Positions 7,993 through 15,724 of a DNA stretch of 64,000 nucleotides are shown piece by piece. The notes beneath the pieces were generated by a model. It made no database searches. It was not told the DNA's origin and was given only the letters and a program-made list of their open reading frames with translations. Every line of letters begins with the position of its first letter. Positions within the stretch are counted from its first letter, which is position 1. The stretch covers positions 620,001 through 684,000 of the forward strand of contig NZ_CP034145.1 of the NCBI RefSeq assembly GCF_003856835.1, given 5' to 3'. The DNA is from Haloplanus aerogenes (GTDB lineage Archaea > Halobacteriota > Halobacteria > Halobacteriales > Haloferacaceae). The position numbers and the translations under genes are program-made.

Positions 7993-9147
7993 TTACGGCT
8001 CGTACCCCGCGTACTCCATCAACTGCCCGAAGATGTCGGTGTCCATCACCGACTCGTAGACGATGGCACCGACCATCCCGCCGGGGTAGGAGTTGCCGTT
8101 CATCGCGTGGCTCACCTTGTGACAGTGCATGAGGTAGATGCCGGGGTCGGCGTCCGCCTCGAACTCAATGGTCTTGCGCTCCGCTGGCGCCAGATCGAGG
8201 ATGTCCTCCTCGTACTGGGCGGCCTCGGGAATCTTCGATCCGTCCTTCTCGACCACCCGGAACCGGTGATTGTGGGTGTGGATCGGGTGGTTCATGTAGC
8301 CGTTGTTGGCGAAGTGGATGCGGACGGTATCGCCCTGCGAGACGAGCACTGGCGACCCGTCCTCGGGATGCAGGGTCCGCGGCGCCGCCCGACCGTTGAT
8401 GGTGAACACGTCGGGCTGGCGGTTACGGGGGCTGTAGCTCACCGACTCGCCCGCCATCTGCCGGTTGAGCCGGGAGTCCCAGTCCTTGACGGTCATGAAC
8501 AGTTCCTGATCGGCCGGCTCGTACCCCTTCGGATCGACCCGGAAGATGCCGTACATCCCCATGTCGATGTGGCGGTGGGTCTGGTAGTGACAGTGATAGA
8601 GGTGGGTGCCGGGCACGTTCGCGGGAATCTCGTAGGTGTGTTTCTCGCCGGGCATCACGGTGATGCCCGTCGTCGTCGGGACGCCGTCGTTCTCCCACGT
8701 CTTGCGGACGCCGTGGAAGTGGACGGTGTGGGGCATGTCGGCGTCGGTGTTGTCGAGGGTCACCTCGATATCCTCGCCTTCCGTCGTCCGGATGATGGGA
8801 CCGGGTACGCTGGGGGCGCGGTCGTCGGCCTGCCACGCCCAGACCCGCGGCAACTCGACGGGCCCGCCCATCGAGTCGCCGGGGTGGACGGGGAGCGTCG
8901 AGGTGACTGCACGGAGCGTCACCTGGTTGCCTTGGTCGGTCACGTCGACCACCTGCGGCTTGGCCGCCTGCGGGAGCGATGCCGCCGATCCCGACTGCTG
9001 GGCCGCCGTCGCCGCCGCCGCACGCGAGGGGTCCGTGTTGGTCGGGGCGGCACAGCCCGCGAGGCCGAGCATACCCGCCGTACCGGTCGCCTTCATGAAC
9101 TGCCGCCGCGAGAGATTCGTTCCGGGTGCGCCAACTTGGTTCGTCAT
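7993..9147 (-). CDS. Tat-exported two-domain multicopper oxidase
   Basis: This 384-residue protein has a twin-arginine signal (SRRQFMKATG) followed by a lipobox-like LAGC at residues 29-32, so it is probably a Tat-exported lipoprotein. Two cupredoxin domains follow. Domain 1 has H140-x-x-H143-x-H145 and HCH at 185-187 with His191; domain 2 has H287-x-x-H290-x-H292 and HCH at 341-343 with His347. These supply the type 1, 2 and 3 copper ligands of laccase/nitrite-reductase-like enzymes. Both domains seem to keep a complete type-1 site. The substrate is unknown. ATG 9147 is preferred over an in-frame start at 9177 because it places the Tat motif normally. Confidence 0.9.
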   Translation of the reverse strand: MTNQVGAPGTNLSRRQFMKATGTAGMLGLAGCAAPTNTDPSRAAAATAAQQSGSAASLPQAAKPQVVDVTDQGNQVTLRAVTSTLPVHPGDSMGGPVELPRVWAWQADDRAPSVPGPIIRTTEGEDIEVTLDNTDADMPHTVHFHGVRKTWENDGVPTTTGITVMPGEKHTYEIPANVPGTHLYHCHYQTHRHIDMGMYGIFRVDPKGYEPADQELFMTVKDWDSRLNRQMAGESVSYSPRNRQPDVFTINGRAAPRTLHPEDGSPVLVSQGDTVRIHFANNGYMNHPIHTHNHRFRVVEKDGSKIPEAAQYEEDILDLAPAERKTIEFEADADPGIYLMHCHKVSHAMNGNSYPGGMVGAIVYESVMDTDIFGQLMEYAGYEP

Positions 9148-9222
9148 AACGAGTAGGCGTCTGGGGGGGATAGACAAGCCACGCTCGACGGTTCTCGGGG
9201 GTCGGCAACGACGCAGCGAATC

Positions 9223-9250
9223 CCCGAACCGGTTCGGGTGGTATAAATAC
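9223..9250 (-). promoter_or_regulatory. TATA box and 16-bp palindromic operator candidate
   Basis: On the minus strand a TATA-like tatttata (about 9243-9250) is followed at once by the perfect palindrome CCCGAACCGGTTCGGG (9223-9238). A palindrome placed between a TATA box and the expected transcription start is typical of an archaeal repressor site. The likely target is the multicopper oxidase gene starting at 9147, with a 5' leader of roughly 75 nt. No regulator gene is adjacent. Confidence 0.4.
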
Positions 9251-9308
9251 TCTCTGCGGCCGACGCGACGAACTGTCGAATATGTTCGGGTAAGATACGT
9301 CCCGGCCG

Positions 9309-9479
9309 TCAGCGGCGGTCGCGGTCGTCGGTGTCACGCCGCGCGGCGCGTTCGGCCGCGTCCCGATCCATCACCTCGCGGTTCTCGTGTTCGGCGCGGA
9401 CCAGCCAGTAGAGCAGGAGAGGACCGCCGACGCCGAGGAGGAGGAAGACCAGAACGAGGACTCCACCGCCGCCCGCCAT
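9309..9479 (-). CDS. Small single-pass membrane protein
   Basis: This 56-residue protein starts MAGGGGVLVLVFLLLG and has one transmembrane helix (about residues 6-26), then a highly charged Arg/Asp/Glu-rich tail ending RRDTDDRDRR. It is too short for most gene callers. Its ATG immediately follows the TAG stop of the zinc-ribbon gene at 9480-9689 with no intervening base, which suggests coupled translation. I do not recognise a family. Confidence 0.65.
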   Translation of the reverse strand: MAGGGGVLVLVFLLLGVGGPLLLYWLVRAEHENREVMDRDAAERAARRDTDDRDRR

Positions 9480-9689
9480 CTACCCGAGGAAGACGTCGAC
9501 GATGTCGCTCCCCGACGATCCCACGTCACGGTAGAGTTCCGAGTAGCCGCAGTTGGTACACGACACCACGCGGAAGGAGTTGGTCTGGATGTCGAACATC
9601 TTGCTGAGGCCGCCGCCGGTGGTGGAGATCGTCCCCACGTCGGTCTCGGTGTGGCCGCATTTGGGGCAGCCGCGGTCGTCTGACTCCAT
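9480..9689 (-). CDS. Small zinc-ribbon protein
   Basis: This 69-residue protein has two CxxC knuckles (CPKCGH near the N-terminus and CTNCGYSE near residue 45) separated by a short beta-rich segment, and ends with a hydrophobic tail (DIVDVFLG). This matches the haloarchaeal zinc-ribbon (zinc_ribbon_nucleic-acid-binding) group; a nucleic-acid or protein partner is not known. I chose ATG 9689 because the cysteine knuckle follows right after it; an in-frame start at 9713 would add eight unconserved residues. It abuts the next small membrane gene. Confidence 0.75.
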   Translation of the reverse strand: MESDDRGCPKCGHTETDVGTISTTGGGLSKMFDIQTNSFRVVSCTNCGYSELYRDVGSSGSDIVDVFLG

Positions 9690-9773
9690 AGCCGACCGAT
9701 CGACTGGCACCACCCAAAAGCCACCGGTAGCTCAAATCCGCGTTTGTGAGACGTGCTCACACGGGGCAGGCCG

Positions 9774-10730
9774 CTACGAGTTGCTGTCGTAGATGACCTC
9801 GGCTTCGGCGGCGCGACTCGACGCCAGATCCATCAGGTCGTCGGCGATGTCCTCGAAGGCCTCGGCGCGGTCCGGGAGATCCGACAGCCGGTCGTCGAGG
9901 CGGTCCTCCACGTCGGAGAGGAGTTCGTACGCCCGGTCGGCCGTGTCGGCGGCCTCGTCGTACCGGCCCTCGCCCTCTTCCTCGCGGGCCTCCTCGATCA
10001 GCGAGACGCCGTCGTGGATATCCGTGGCGTCGGTCCCGAGGTTCTCCAGCGTGCTCGCCTCGTCGGTCAGCTGCGTCACCTTCGCCTCGTACTCGTCGGC
10101 GTCGATGGCGTCGGTCACCGACGCGCTCTCGACGTCCATCTCCTCTTCGATCGTGGCCGTCGGCTCGTTCACCTCCTCGCTGGCCGTCTCGACCCGTTCG
10201 ATGTCGTCCGCGGCGTCGTCGAGTTCGCGCTCGTCGAGGTGGGTGTACACCTCCCTGAGAGCGCCGTGGCCGTCGACGAGCCACGACTGGGCGTCCGTCG
10301 CCAGCGTGAGGAACTGCTGCATCGTATCGAGCGACGCGATGGCCGCTCGCTGGTCCTCGGTCGTCGCCTCGGCTTCGGCCGCGTGGATGGCACGCTGAAC
10401 GCGGTCGAGTCGGAGGAGCACGTCACGCGCTCGGAACTCCTCGGTCTCGGCGGTCACCGACAGGAGGTCGTCGGTGACGCCGCCAGTGTAGACGTAGATC
10501 GCCTCGGTGAGGCGATCCTGTGCGTCGTCGATGTGCTGAGCCGCCTCCGGCGACGCCTCGGGTTCGGGCGTGGCGGTCGGTTCCGGCGTCTCGGTCGGAG
10601 TCGGTTCGGGCGTGGCGGTCGCGGTCGGTTCCGGTGTCTCGGTCGCCGTGGGGGTCGGCTGGCTTCGCTGGCCGCCGAAGCAACCGGCAACGAGGGGGGT
10701 CAGGGCAGCGAGGAACGCGCGTCGATCCAT
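9774..10730 (-). CDS. Secreted lipoprotein with Thr/Pro stalk and helical domain
   Basis: This 318-residue protein has a short signal with an Arg pair and lipobox (MDRRAFLAALTPLVAGCF), so Cys17 is the likely lipidated residue. A Pro/Thr/Glu repeat stalk (about residues 21-60, TPEPTATP-like units) leads to a long, very acidic helical domain (about 60-318) that looks coiled-coil-like. The role at the cell surface is unknown. A TATA-like box (cgttttaccc on the minus strand, about 10755-10764) lies about 27 nt before the ATG. It is divergent from the membrane protein at 10900, and the shared intergenic region contains repeated TCAGAC motifs. Confidence 0.8.
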   Translation of the reverse strand: MDRRAFLAALTPLVAGCFGGQRSQPTPTATETPEPTATATPEPTPTETPEPTATPEPEASPEAAQHIDDAQDRLTEAIYVYTGGVTDDLLSVTAETEEFRARDVLLRLDRVQRAIHAAEAEATTEDQRAAIASLDTMQQFLTLATDAQSWLVDGHGALREVYTHLDERELDDAADDIERVETASEEVNEPTATIEEEMDVESASVTDAIDADEYEAKVTQLTDEASTLENLGTDATDIHDGVSLIEEAREEEGEGRYDEAADTADRAYELLSDVEDRLDDRLSDLPDRAEAFEDIADDLMDLASSRAAEAEVIYDSNS

Positions 10731-10773
10731 ACGCCACGCCTACACGCCGATCGGGTAAAACGTATCGATACTG

Positions 10774-10843
10774 TCAGACGTGCGTTAGACGCCAACACGA
10801 CGAAAATAGATGTTTCAGACAGTCTGTGCGACGCGCGTCAGAC
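10774..10843. promoter_or_regulatory. Repeated TCAGAC motifs between divergent genes
   Basis: TCAGAC occurs at 10774-10779, 10815-10820 and 10838-10843. The second is part of an 11-nt palindrome CAGACAGTCTG (10816-10826), and GTCTG (10822-10826) also pairs with CAGAC (10839-10843). The cluster sits between the divergent promoters of the lipoprotein and membrane-protein genes and could bind a regulator. This is inference from pattern only. Confidence 0.3.
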
Positions 10844-10899
10844 ATATATCAGATTTCGATGAAAACATATAGGTCGTCGTCGCTGCACAGGTGGACACG

Positions 10900-11625
10900 A
10901 TGACCCTCCTTGCGTCCGACGCCGCTCGCTCGCGGGCGGCCGCGCTCGTGGTCGCGCTGTTCGCCGTCACTGCCACGTGGAACGTATCGCTCAACACCGT
11001 CCTCGCCCGCTCCGGGGTGGCCGAGGCCGTCCGGGTCACGTACGACCTGACGCTCCCGCTCTCGATGACCGAAGCGGGGGCCGTCCTCGCCGTGTCGACC
11101 GTCGCCGTCGTCGTGGTCCTCGCTGCACTGGCGCGCACGTTCGCGCCCGAAGTCGATGCCCTCGGCGGCAGCGAGACGCCCGCCGAGACCGCCGCCGCCT
11201 TCGCGCGGGCCGTCGTCGTCGCCGTCGGCGGCCTCCTCGCCGCCGCGATCGGCCTCGCCGTCTTCGTCGTCCCCGGCCTCGTCGTTCTCGTCCACCTGCC
11301 GCTGGTGTTCGTCGCCGTCGCGGCCGACGGCGAGTCCATCGGCCGGGCGGTCGACCGAACGTGGACGCGAGCCCGCGGCTCTCGCGCCCGCGTCGCGGCC
11401 GTCGGCCTCGCCGTCGTCGCCGTCCCCCTCGCCACCGCCGTGGTCGCCACGCTCACGGCCCTGCTCCTGCCGGTCGTCGAACTCGCTCTCGGCACCGCCG
11501 TGACCACCGTCGCGGCCGCGGCCGGCGTCGCCGCGTTCACCGCCATCGCCGACTCGATCAACGGGACCGGAACCGACCGGTCGCGGACCGACCGGGTCGC
11601 GCCGACCACCTCCCGTCAACTCTAA
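10900..11625 (+). CDS. Haloarchaeal multi-pass membrane protein
   Basis: This protein of about 241 residues has some five or six hydrophobic segments, for example VVVAVGGLLAAAIGLAVFVV and LATAVVATLTALLLPVVEL. It resembles the haloarchaeal membrane proteins labelled DUF7847-like, but I cannot assign it firmly. A TATA-like aaaacatata (10862-10871) precedes it by 28-38 nt, in keeping with ATG 10900 or a GTG at 10891 as start. No catalytic motif is visible. It is followed 30 nt later by a DUF192 gene on the same strand. Confidence 0.7.
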   Translation: MTLLASDAARSRAAALVVALFAVTATWNVSLNTVLARSGVAEAVRVTYDLTLPLSMTEAGAVLAVSTVAVVVVLAALARTFAPEVDALGGSETPAETAAAFARAVVVAVGGLLAAAIGLAVFVVPGLVVLVHLPLVFVAVAADGESIGRAVDRTWTRARGSRARVAAVGLAVVAVPLATAVVATLTALLLPVVELALGTAVTTVAAAAGVAAFTAIADSINGTGTDRSRTDRVAPTTSRQL

Positions 11626-11655
11626 CGTTTTCCCGCCCGCGTCCCACATGTCGGT

Positions 11656-12000
11656 ATGACACGCATCGTCCACGACGGCGACCACGTCCTCGCGACCGAC
11701 GCGACCGTCGCCGACTCCTTTCTCGCCAAGGCACGGGGCCTCATGTTTCGCCGTTCCTTTCCGGACGGCTCGGCCCTCGTCTTTCCCTTCGGCGGCGCCG
11801 CATCCCGGACGCTCCACATGGTCGGCGTGCCCTTCGATATCGACGCCATCTGGCTCCGTGAGGGGCGCGTCGAACGCGTCGCGCGCCTGTCGGCGTGGAC
11901 CGGCCTCGGCCGCGCGACGGCCGACACGGTGATCGAACTCCCCGCCGGCGCCGCCAATGGGGTCGACGAGGGGGACGTGGTTCGGGTGGACGAGGCGTGA
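11656..12000 (+). CDS. DUF192 family protein
   Basis: This 114-residue protein matches DUF192: the ADSFLAKARGLMFRRSF region, the FPFGGAASRTLHMVGVPFDIDAIW core and the VIELPAGAA segment near the C-terminus are characteristic. Bacterial homologues usually have a signal peptide; this one does not, as is common for haloarchaeal members. The function is unknown. It probably shares a transcript with the membrane protein upstream. Confidence 0.88.
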   Translation: MTRIVHDGDHVLATDATVADSFLAKARGLMFRRSFPDGSALVFPFGGAASRTLHMVGVPFDIDAIWLREGRVERVARLSAWTGLGRATADTVIELPAGAANGVDEGDVVRVDEA

Positions 12001-12034
12001 GGAGATTTATCATCTCCCGCTCTCCCCTACCTGT

Positions 12035-12373
12035 ATGGACATCCGTTCGAACGACGAGGTGGAGATAATCGAAGCGGTGCCGGACGTACACCTCTCGCAA
12101 CTGGCTTCGGGCGAGAAGATGAGCGTGCAAGGCTACACCATCGACGCCGGGGCGTCGGTGCCCGAGCATAGCCACCCACACGAACAGGCGGGCTACGCGT
12201 GGCGCGGCGAGGCCGTCTTCATCATCGACGGCGAGGAACACGTCGTCTCCGCGGGCGACTCCTACGTCATCCCCGGCGGCGACCCCCACCGGGTCGAGAA
12301 CCGCGGCGACGAACCCTTCGAGGGCGTCGACATCTTCAGCCCGCCGCGGACCGACCCGGACTGGAAGGACTGA
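12035..12373 (+). CDS. Cupin-domain protein
   Basis: This 112-residue single-domain cupin has the two family motifs: metal-ligand histidines in PEHSHPHEQAGY with the following Glu-containing RGEAVF segment, and PGGDPHRVENRG near residue 88. It likely binds a metal ion, but substrate and reaction cannot be predicted. ATG 12035 is chosen because the conserved fold begins there, and TTTATCATC lies about 25-30 nt upstream as a TATA-like box. Confidence 0.88.
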   Translation: MDIRSNDEVEIIEAVPDVHLSQLASGEKMSVQGYTIDAGASVPEHSHPHEQAGYAWRGEAVFIIDGEEHVVSAGDSYVIPGGDPHRVENRGDEPFEGVDIFSPPRTDPDWKD

Positions 12374-12406
12374 TACGCCCGCTCGAAACGAGGGCGGGAC
12401 GACCGA

Positions 12407-12432
12407 CCGGGAGGCGCCGACAGCCCTCCCGG
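12407..12432. terminator. Hairpin between convergent cupin and lysS genes
   Basis: An 8-bp perfect stem, CCGGGAGG (12407-12414) with CCTCCCGG (12425-12432), lies in the 72-nt gap between two convergent genes. Placement suggests a bidirectional 3'-end structure. No strong T-run is present, so termination activity is uncertain. Confidence 0.35.
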
Positions 12433-12445
12433 GTTTCGACCGCGC

Positions 12446-14053
12446 CTACCCCTCTCGCCGCAGCCGTTTCACCACGAACGACTCGTCGAGTTCGCCGAGG
12501 AACTCGCCCAGCCGCGGCCCCTCGGTGTCGTCGAAAAAGAGGCGGTAGCCGGCGGCGAAGAAGTCACCCACCTCGATCCCGTGTTCGCGGGGAATCTCGT
12601 ACATCTGCCCCTGAATCGCCTCGCCGTCGTGGCCCTCGGCGACGAAGTCGGCGAGGTCGGAAAGCGCCGCGGCCACGTCGGCGTCGAAATCCGTCTCGGG
12701 GAGGTCGGCCTGCAGGCGGTAGTTGTAGGCGTTGTCCATGCGCTCCGCCCAGGTGCGCGCGCGTTCGACCCGTTCCAGCGCCGCCTCGACCGCCCACGCC
12801 GGCGTGTCGTCGTCGATGAAGTCCTGATTGTGCGCCATCCGCACCCGCAGGTCCCGGTCGTCGGTCATCCCCAACACCGCCGCGAAGGTGTACGGCAGGC
12901 GCACCCGTTCCTCGCGCACCTCGTCGACGAGGAAGGGATACGCGCGGTCCGCGAGGGGTTGCAGATCCTCGTCGTCCTCCTCGCCGAAGTAGACGCGTTC
13001 GAATCGGTCGAACTCGTCGACGAGGAGGTCGATGCGCTCCATATCGAAGTCCTTCGCGCGCTTCGGGTTGCGGACGAAGAAGTAGCGCAGGACTTCGGGT
13101 TCCAGCAGGGCAAGCACCTCGTCGACGGTGACGACGTTGCCGGCGGAGGAGGAGAGGGGTTCGCCGTTGAGTGTGAACCACTCGTAGGTCATCGGCACCG
13201 GGGGTTCGATGTCGAGGACGCGCCGGGCGATTTCCTCGCCGCTCGGCCACGACCCCTCCGCGTGGTCCTTGCCGAAGGGTTCGAAGTCGACGCCGAGCAC
13301 CTTCCACTGGGCCGGCCACTCGAAGCGCCACGGGAGTTTGCCCTCCCGGAGCGTGGCCGTCCCTTCGTGGCCACAGCCCTCGATGTGGTCGCCGCCGGCC
13401 TCGAGGCCGGAACACCGGTAGTCGACCGTGCCCGCCTCCAGATCCACGTCGCGCACGTCCTGGGTCAGCTTCCCGCACTCGGAACACTGGGGCATGAAGG
13501 GGACGTAGTCGGCGTCGACGCCGTCCTGATACTCCGCGAGAACCTCGCGGGCGAGATCACGTTTCTCCAGGACTTCGCGCGTGACGGCCTCGAACTCGCC
13601 GGAGGCGTAGAGGTCGGTGTTGGAGACCATCTCCACCTCGACGCCGACGGCCTCGGCGCTCCGCGCGAGGAGGTCGGTGAAGTGTGCGCCGTAGGAGTCG
13701 CTCTCGCCGAAGGGGTCGGGGATGTCCGTGTAGGGCGTGCCGAGGTTGCGACCCAGTGCCCCGGCGTCCACCTCGCCGAGACCGACGAGGTTCCAGTCCG
13801 AGTCCGCGAGCGTCCGGGGGACGCTCCGCAGGGCGTCGCGGTCGTCGCTCGTGAACACCTGGCGGACCTCGTGGCCGCGTTCGCGGAGCGTCGCGGCGAC
13901 GAAGTAGCCACGCATGATCTCGTTGAAGTGGCCGAGATGGGGGACGCCGGAGGGGGAGACGCCGCCCTTGATCACGATGGGGTCGTCGGGGTTGCGCGCC
14001 TCGATTTCGTCCGCGATGTCGTCGGCCCAGAAGGCGTTGTGTCCGTCGCTCAT
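12446..14053 (-). CDS. lysS: Lysyl-tRNA synthetase, class I
   Basis: This 535-residue class I LysRS, the archaeal form, attaches lysine to tRNA-Lys. The HIGH-type motif is HLGH (about residues 39-42) and the KMSKS-type loop is LSSSAGN (about 300-306). A Cys cluster around residues 190-227 (CSECGK, CSGLE, CGHEG) probably binds zinc. The ATG at 14053 overlaps the pyrH stop by 4 nt (ATGA), supporting coupled translation; the GTG two codons earlier is less likely. The length is normal for the family. Confidence 0.95.
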   Translation of the reverse strand: MSDGHNAFWADDIADEIEARNPDDPIVIKGGVSPSGVPHLGHFNEIMRGYFVAATLRERGHEVRQVFTSDDRDALRSVPRTLADSDWNLVGLGEVDAGALGRNLGTPYTDIPDPFGESDSYGAHFTDLLARSAEAVGVEVEMVSNTDLYASGEFEAVTREVLEKRDLAREVLAEYQDGVDADYVPFMPQCSECGKLTQDVRDVDLEAGTVDYRCSGLEAGGDHIEGCGHEGTATLREGKLPWRFEWPAQWKVLGVDFEPFGKDHAEGSWPSGEEIARRVLDIEPPVPMTYEWFTLNGEPLSSSAGNVVTVDEVLALLEPEVLRYFFVRNPKRAKDFDMERIDLLVDEFDRFERVYFGEEDDEDLQPLADRAYPFLVDEVREERVRLPYTFAAVLGMTDDRDLRVRMAHNQDFIDDDTPAWAVEAALERVERARTWAERMDNAYNYRLQADLPETDFDADVAAALSDLADFVAEGHDGEAIQGQMYEIPREHGIEVGDFFAAGYRLFFDDTEGPRLGEFLGELDESFVVKRLRREG

Positions 14054-14754
14054 GGCCACGCGGACTCACAGCCGTCGGGCACCACGTCGGTGCCGGAGTG
14101 GTCGCCGTCGAGGACGGCGCTGGCGATGCGCTCGGGGTCGGTCCCGTCGAGGACGATGGTTCGCATCTTCGAGCGCTCGATGAGTTTCGCCGCCAGCAGA
14201 TCGACGGGGGCGGAGGCACCGGCGCCGCGACTCATCGGCGCCACGAGGTCGACGAGTTCCGTCCCTGTGAGCCGGCCGTACTGCTCGGCGTCGGGGTCGC
14301 TGTCAGGGTCGGCGCTGAACACGCCGTCGACGCTCGTCGCGTAGACGAGGAGGTCGGCGTCGACGTACTCCGCCAGCGCCGCGGCGACGGCGTCGGTGGT
14401 CTGGCCGGGCATGACGCCACCCATGACGGGCACGTCGCCGCGGCGGAGCGCCTCGCCCGCTTCCTCGTACTCGTGGGCGGGTGAGGGGGCGGCGCGGTCG
14501 TCGAGCGCCGCGATCAGCAGGCGCGCGTTGATCCGCGTCACGTCGATGCCGATCTGATCCAACTGTACCTCGTTGGCGCCGAGCTGGCGCGCCGTTCCGA
14601 TGTAGTCGCGGGCGGTGCCGCCGCCCCCGACCACCGCGCCGACCTCGCAGCCCTCGTCGAGAAGGCGTTCGACCGCCGCCGCGTGGCCTGCGACGCGGTC
14701 GGCGTCGAGGTCGGGCGCGAGGACGCTCCCGCCGATAGAGATCACGACTCGCAT
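14050..14754 (-). CDS. pyrH: UMP kinase, archaeal type
   Basis: This 234-residue amino-acid-kinase-fold enzyme begins MRVVISIGGSVLAPDLD, with the nucleotide-binding GGGGTARDYIG segment near residue 43 and the Asp-containing YATSVDGVFSADPD near residue 138. It phosphorylates UMP to UDP using ATP. It precedes lysS with a 4-nt overlap, an arrangement seen in other haloarchaea. A CTTAAG-containing TATA-like box about 27 nt upstream supports a leaderless transcript starting at this ATG. Confidence 0.93.
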   Translation of the reverse strand: MRVVISIGGSVLAPDLDADRVAGHAAAVERLLDEGCEVGAVVGGGGTARDYIGTARQLGANEVQLDQIGIDVTRINARLLIAALDDRAAPSPAHEYEEAGEALRRGDVPVMGGVMPGQTTDAVAAALAEYVDADLLVYATSVDGVFSADPDSDPDAEQYGRLTGTELVDLVAPMSRGAGASAPVDLLAAKLIERSKMRTIVLDGTDPERIASAVLDGDHSGTDVVPDGCESAWP

Positions 14755-14810
14755 TGCCGAGGCGTAGCCACGAGGCGGGCTTAAGGGTTGTCAAGCGAAT
14801 ATCGTGCGTC

Positions 14811-14888
14811 ATACTGTCGGCTGTAAGTCAATCAAGATATTCGCCATTTACGTTGCGAACAGCTTGAAACAGTTACAGCCGGCAGTAT
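14811..14888. repeat. 78-nt inverted-repeat element
   Basis: ATACTGTCGGCTGTAA (14811-14826) pairs with TTACAGCCGGCAGTAT (14873-14888), 15 of 16 positions. The inner 18 nt on each side also pair at about 12 of 18 positions, so the whole element can fold into one long hairpin. It lies between the divergent pyrH and moaE promoters. It resembles a small non-autonomous mobile element or a structured RNA; no target-site duplication is obvious. Confidence 0.7.
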
Positions 14889-14944
14889 CACTCGTTCTCG
14901 CCCCGTCGAGACACAGTTAAGGGTCCGCGTCCGCTTTTCCGGGT

Positions 14945-15724
14945 ATGAAGACGCTCAACCTCGTCGGCCCGGACGCCGTGGATCTGGCCGACCGACTCGT
15001 CCCCCGACTCGACGGCCGGGTCGCTACCGTGGAGACCCTCCCGGAGACGGCCGCCCGCGACACCGACGCCGGCGCCGCCTACGGCCTCTCGGCCGACGGA
15101 TCGTGGATCGGCGCGGGCGACGGACAGACCCTCCCCGCCCTGCTCGACTCGCTCGTCCCCGACTACGACCACGCCCTCACCGTCGGCTTCGAGGACGCTC
15201 GCCTCCCGACTGTCGTCATCGGCGACGCCGACCCCGTCGGCGACGTGGTCGCGACGCTCCCGAACGCTGAGGCCGACCTCGACCCGATTCTCGACGCCGT
15301 GGCCGACTTCGAACCCCGCGTCACGCTCGAGTCGCTCGTCGAACGCGCGAAGGCGTCTCCGCTCGCGGAACGCTCCGGCGCCATCGCGACGTTCACCGGG
15401 CGCGTCCGGGTGAAAGACTCCGACGACGACACCCCGACCACCCAACTGGAGTTCGAGAAGTACGAGGGCGTCGCCGCCGACCGGATGCGCACCATCCGCG
15501 CCGAACTGGAGGAACGGGAGGGCGTGTTCGAGGTGCTGATGCACCACCGCACCGGCGTCATCCGCGAAGGCGAGGATATCGTGTTCGTCGTCGTCCTCGC
15601 CGGCCACCGCGAGGAAGCCTTCTGCACCGTCGAGGACGGCATCAACCGCCTCAAAGACGAGGTGCCCATCTTCAAGAAGGAGTCGACGACCGAGGAAGAG
15701 TTCTGGATCCACGAACGGACCTGA
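14945..15724 (+). CDS. moaE: MobB-like/MoaE fusion: molybdopterin synthase catalytic subunit
   Basis: This 259-residue protein has two parts. The C-terminal MoaE domain (about 118-259) has the RSGAIATFTGRVR entry, the MHHRTGVIREGEDIVFVVVLAGHREEAF core and the KDEVPIFKKE motif holding the catalytic lysines; with MoaD it inserts the dithiolene sulfurs into precursor Z. The N-terminal roughly 110 residues look like MobB, but the usual P-loop (GxxxxGKT/S) is absent: the equivalent is VGPDAVDLADRL. A MoaD/SAMP-like gene lies at 59112-59381 and MobA at 21797-22411, so cofactor genes are scattered in this window. Confidence 0.88.
   Translation: MKTLNLVGPDAVDLADRLVPRLDGRVATVETLPETAARDTDAGAAYGLSADGSWIGAGDGQTLPALLDSLVPDYDHALTVGFEDARLPTVVIGDADPVGDVVATLPNAEADLDPILDAVADFEPRVTLESLVERAKASPLAERSGAIATFTGRVRVKDSDDDTPTTQLEFEKYEGVAADRMRTIRAELEEREGVFEVLMHHRTGVIREGEDIVFVVVLAGHREEAFCTVEDGINRLKDEVPIFKKESTTEEEFWIHERT

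Noticed and set aside
12581-14344. 587-codon plus-strand open frame opposite lysS/pyrH
   Set aside because: It is an antisense shadow of two genes with clear active-site motifs.
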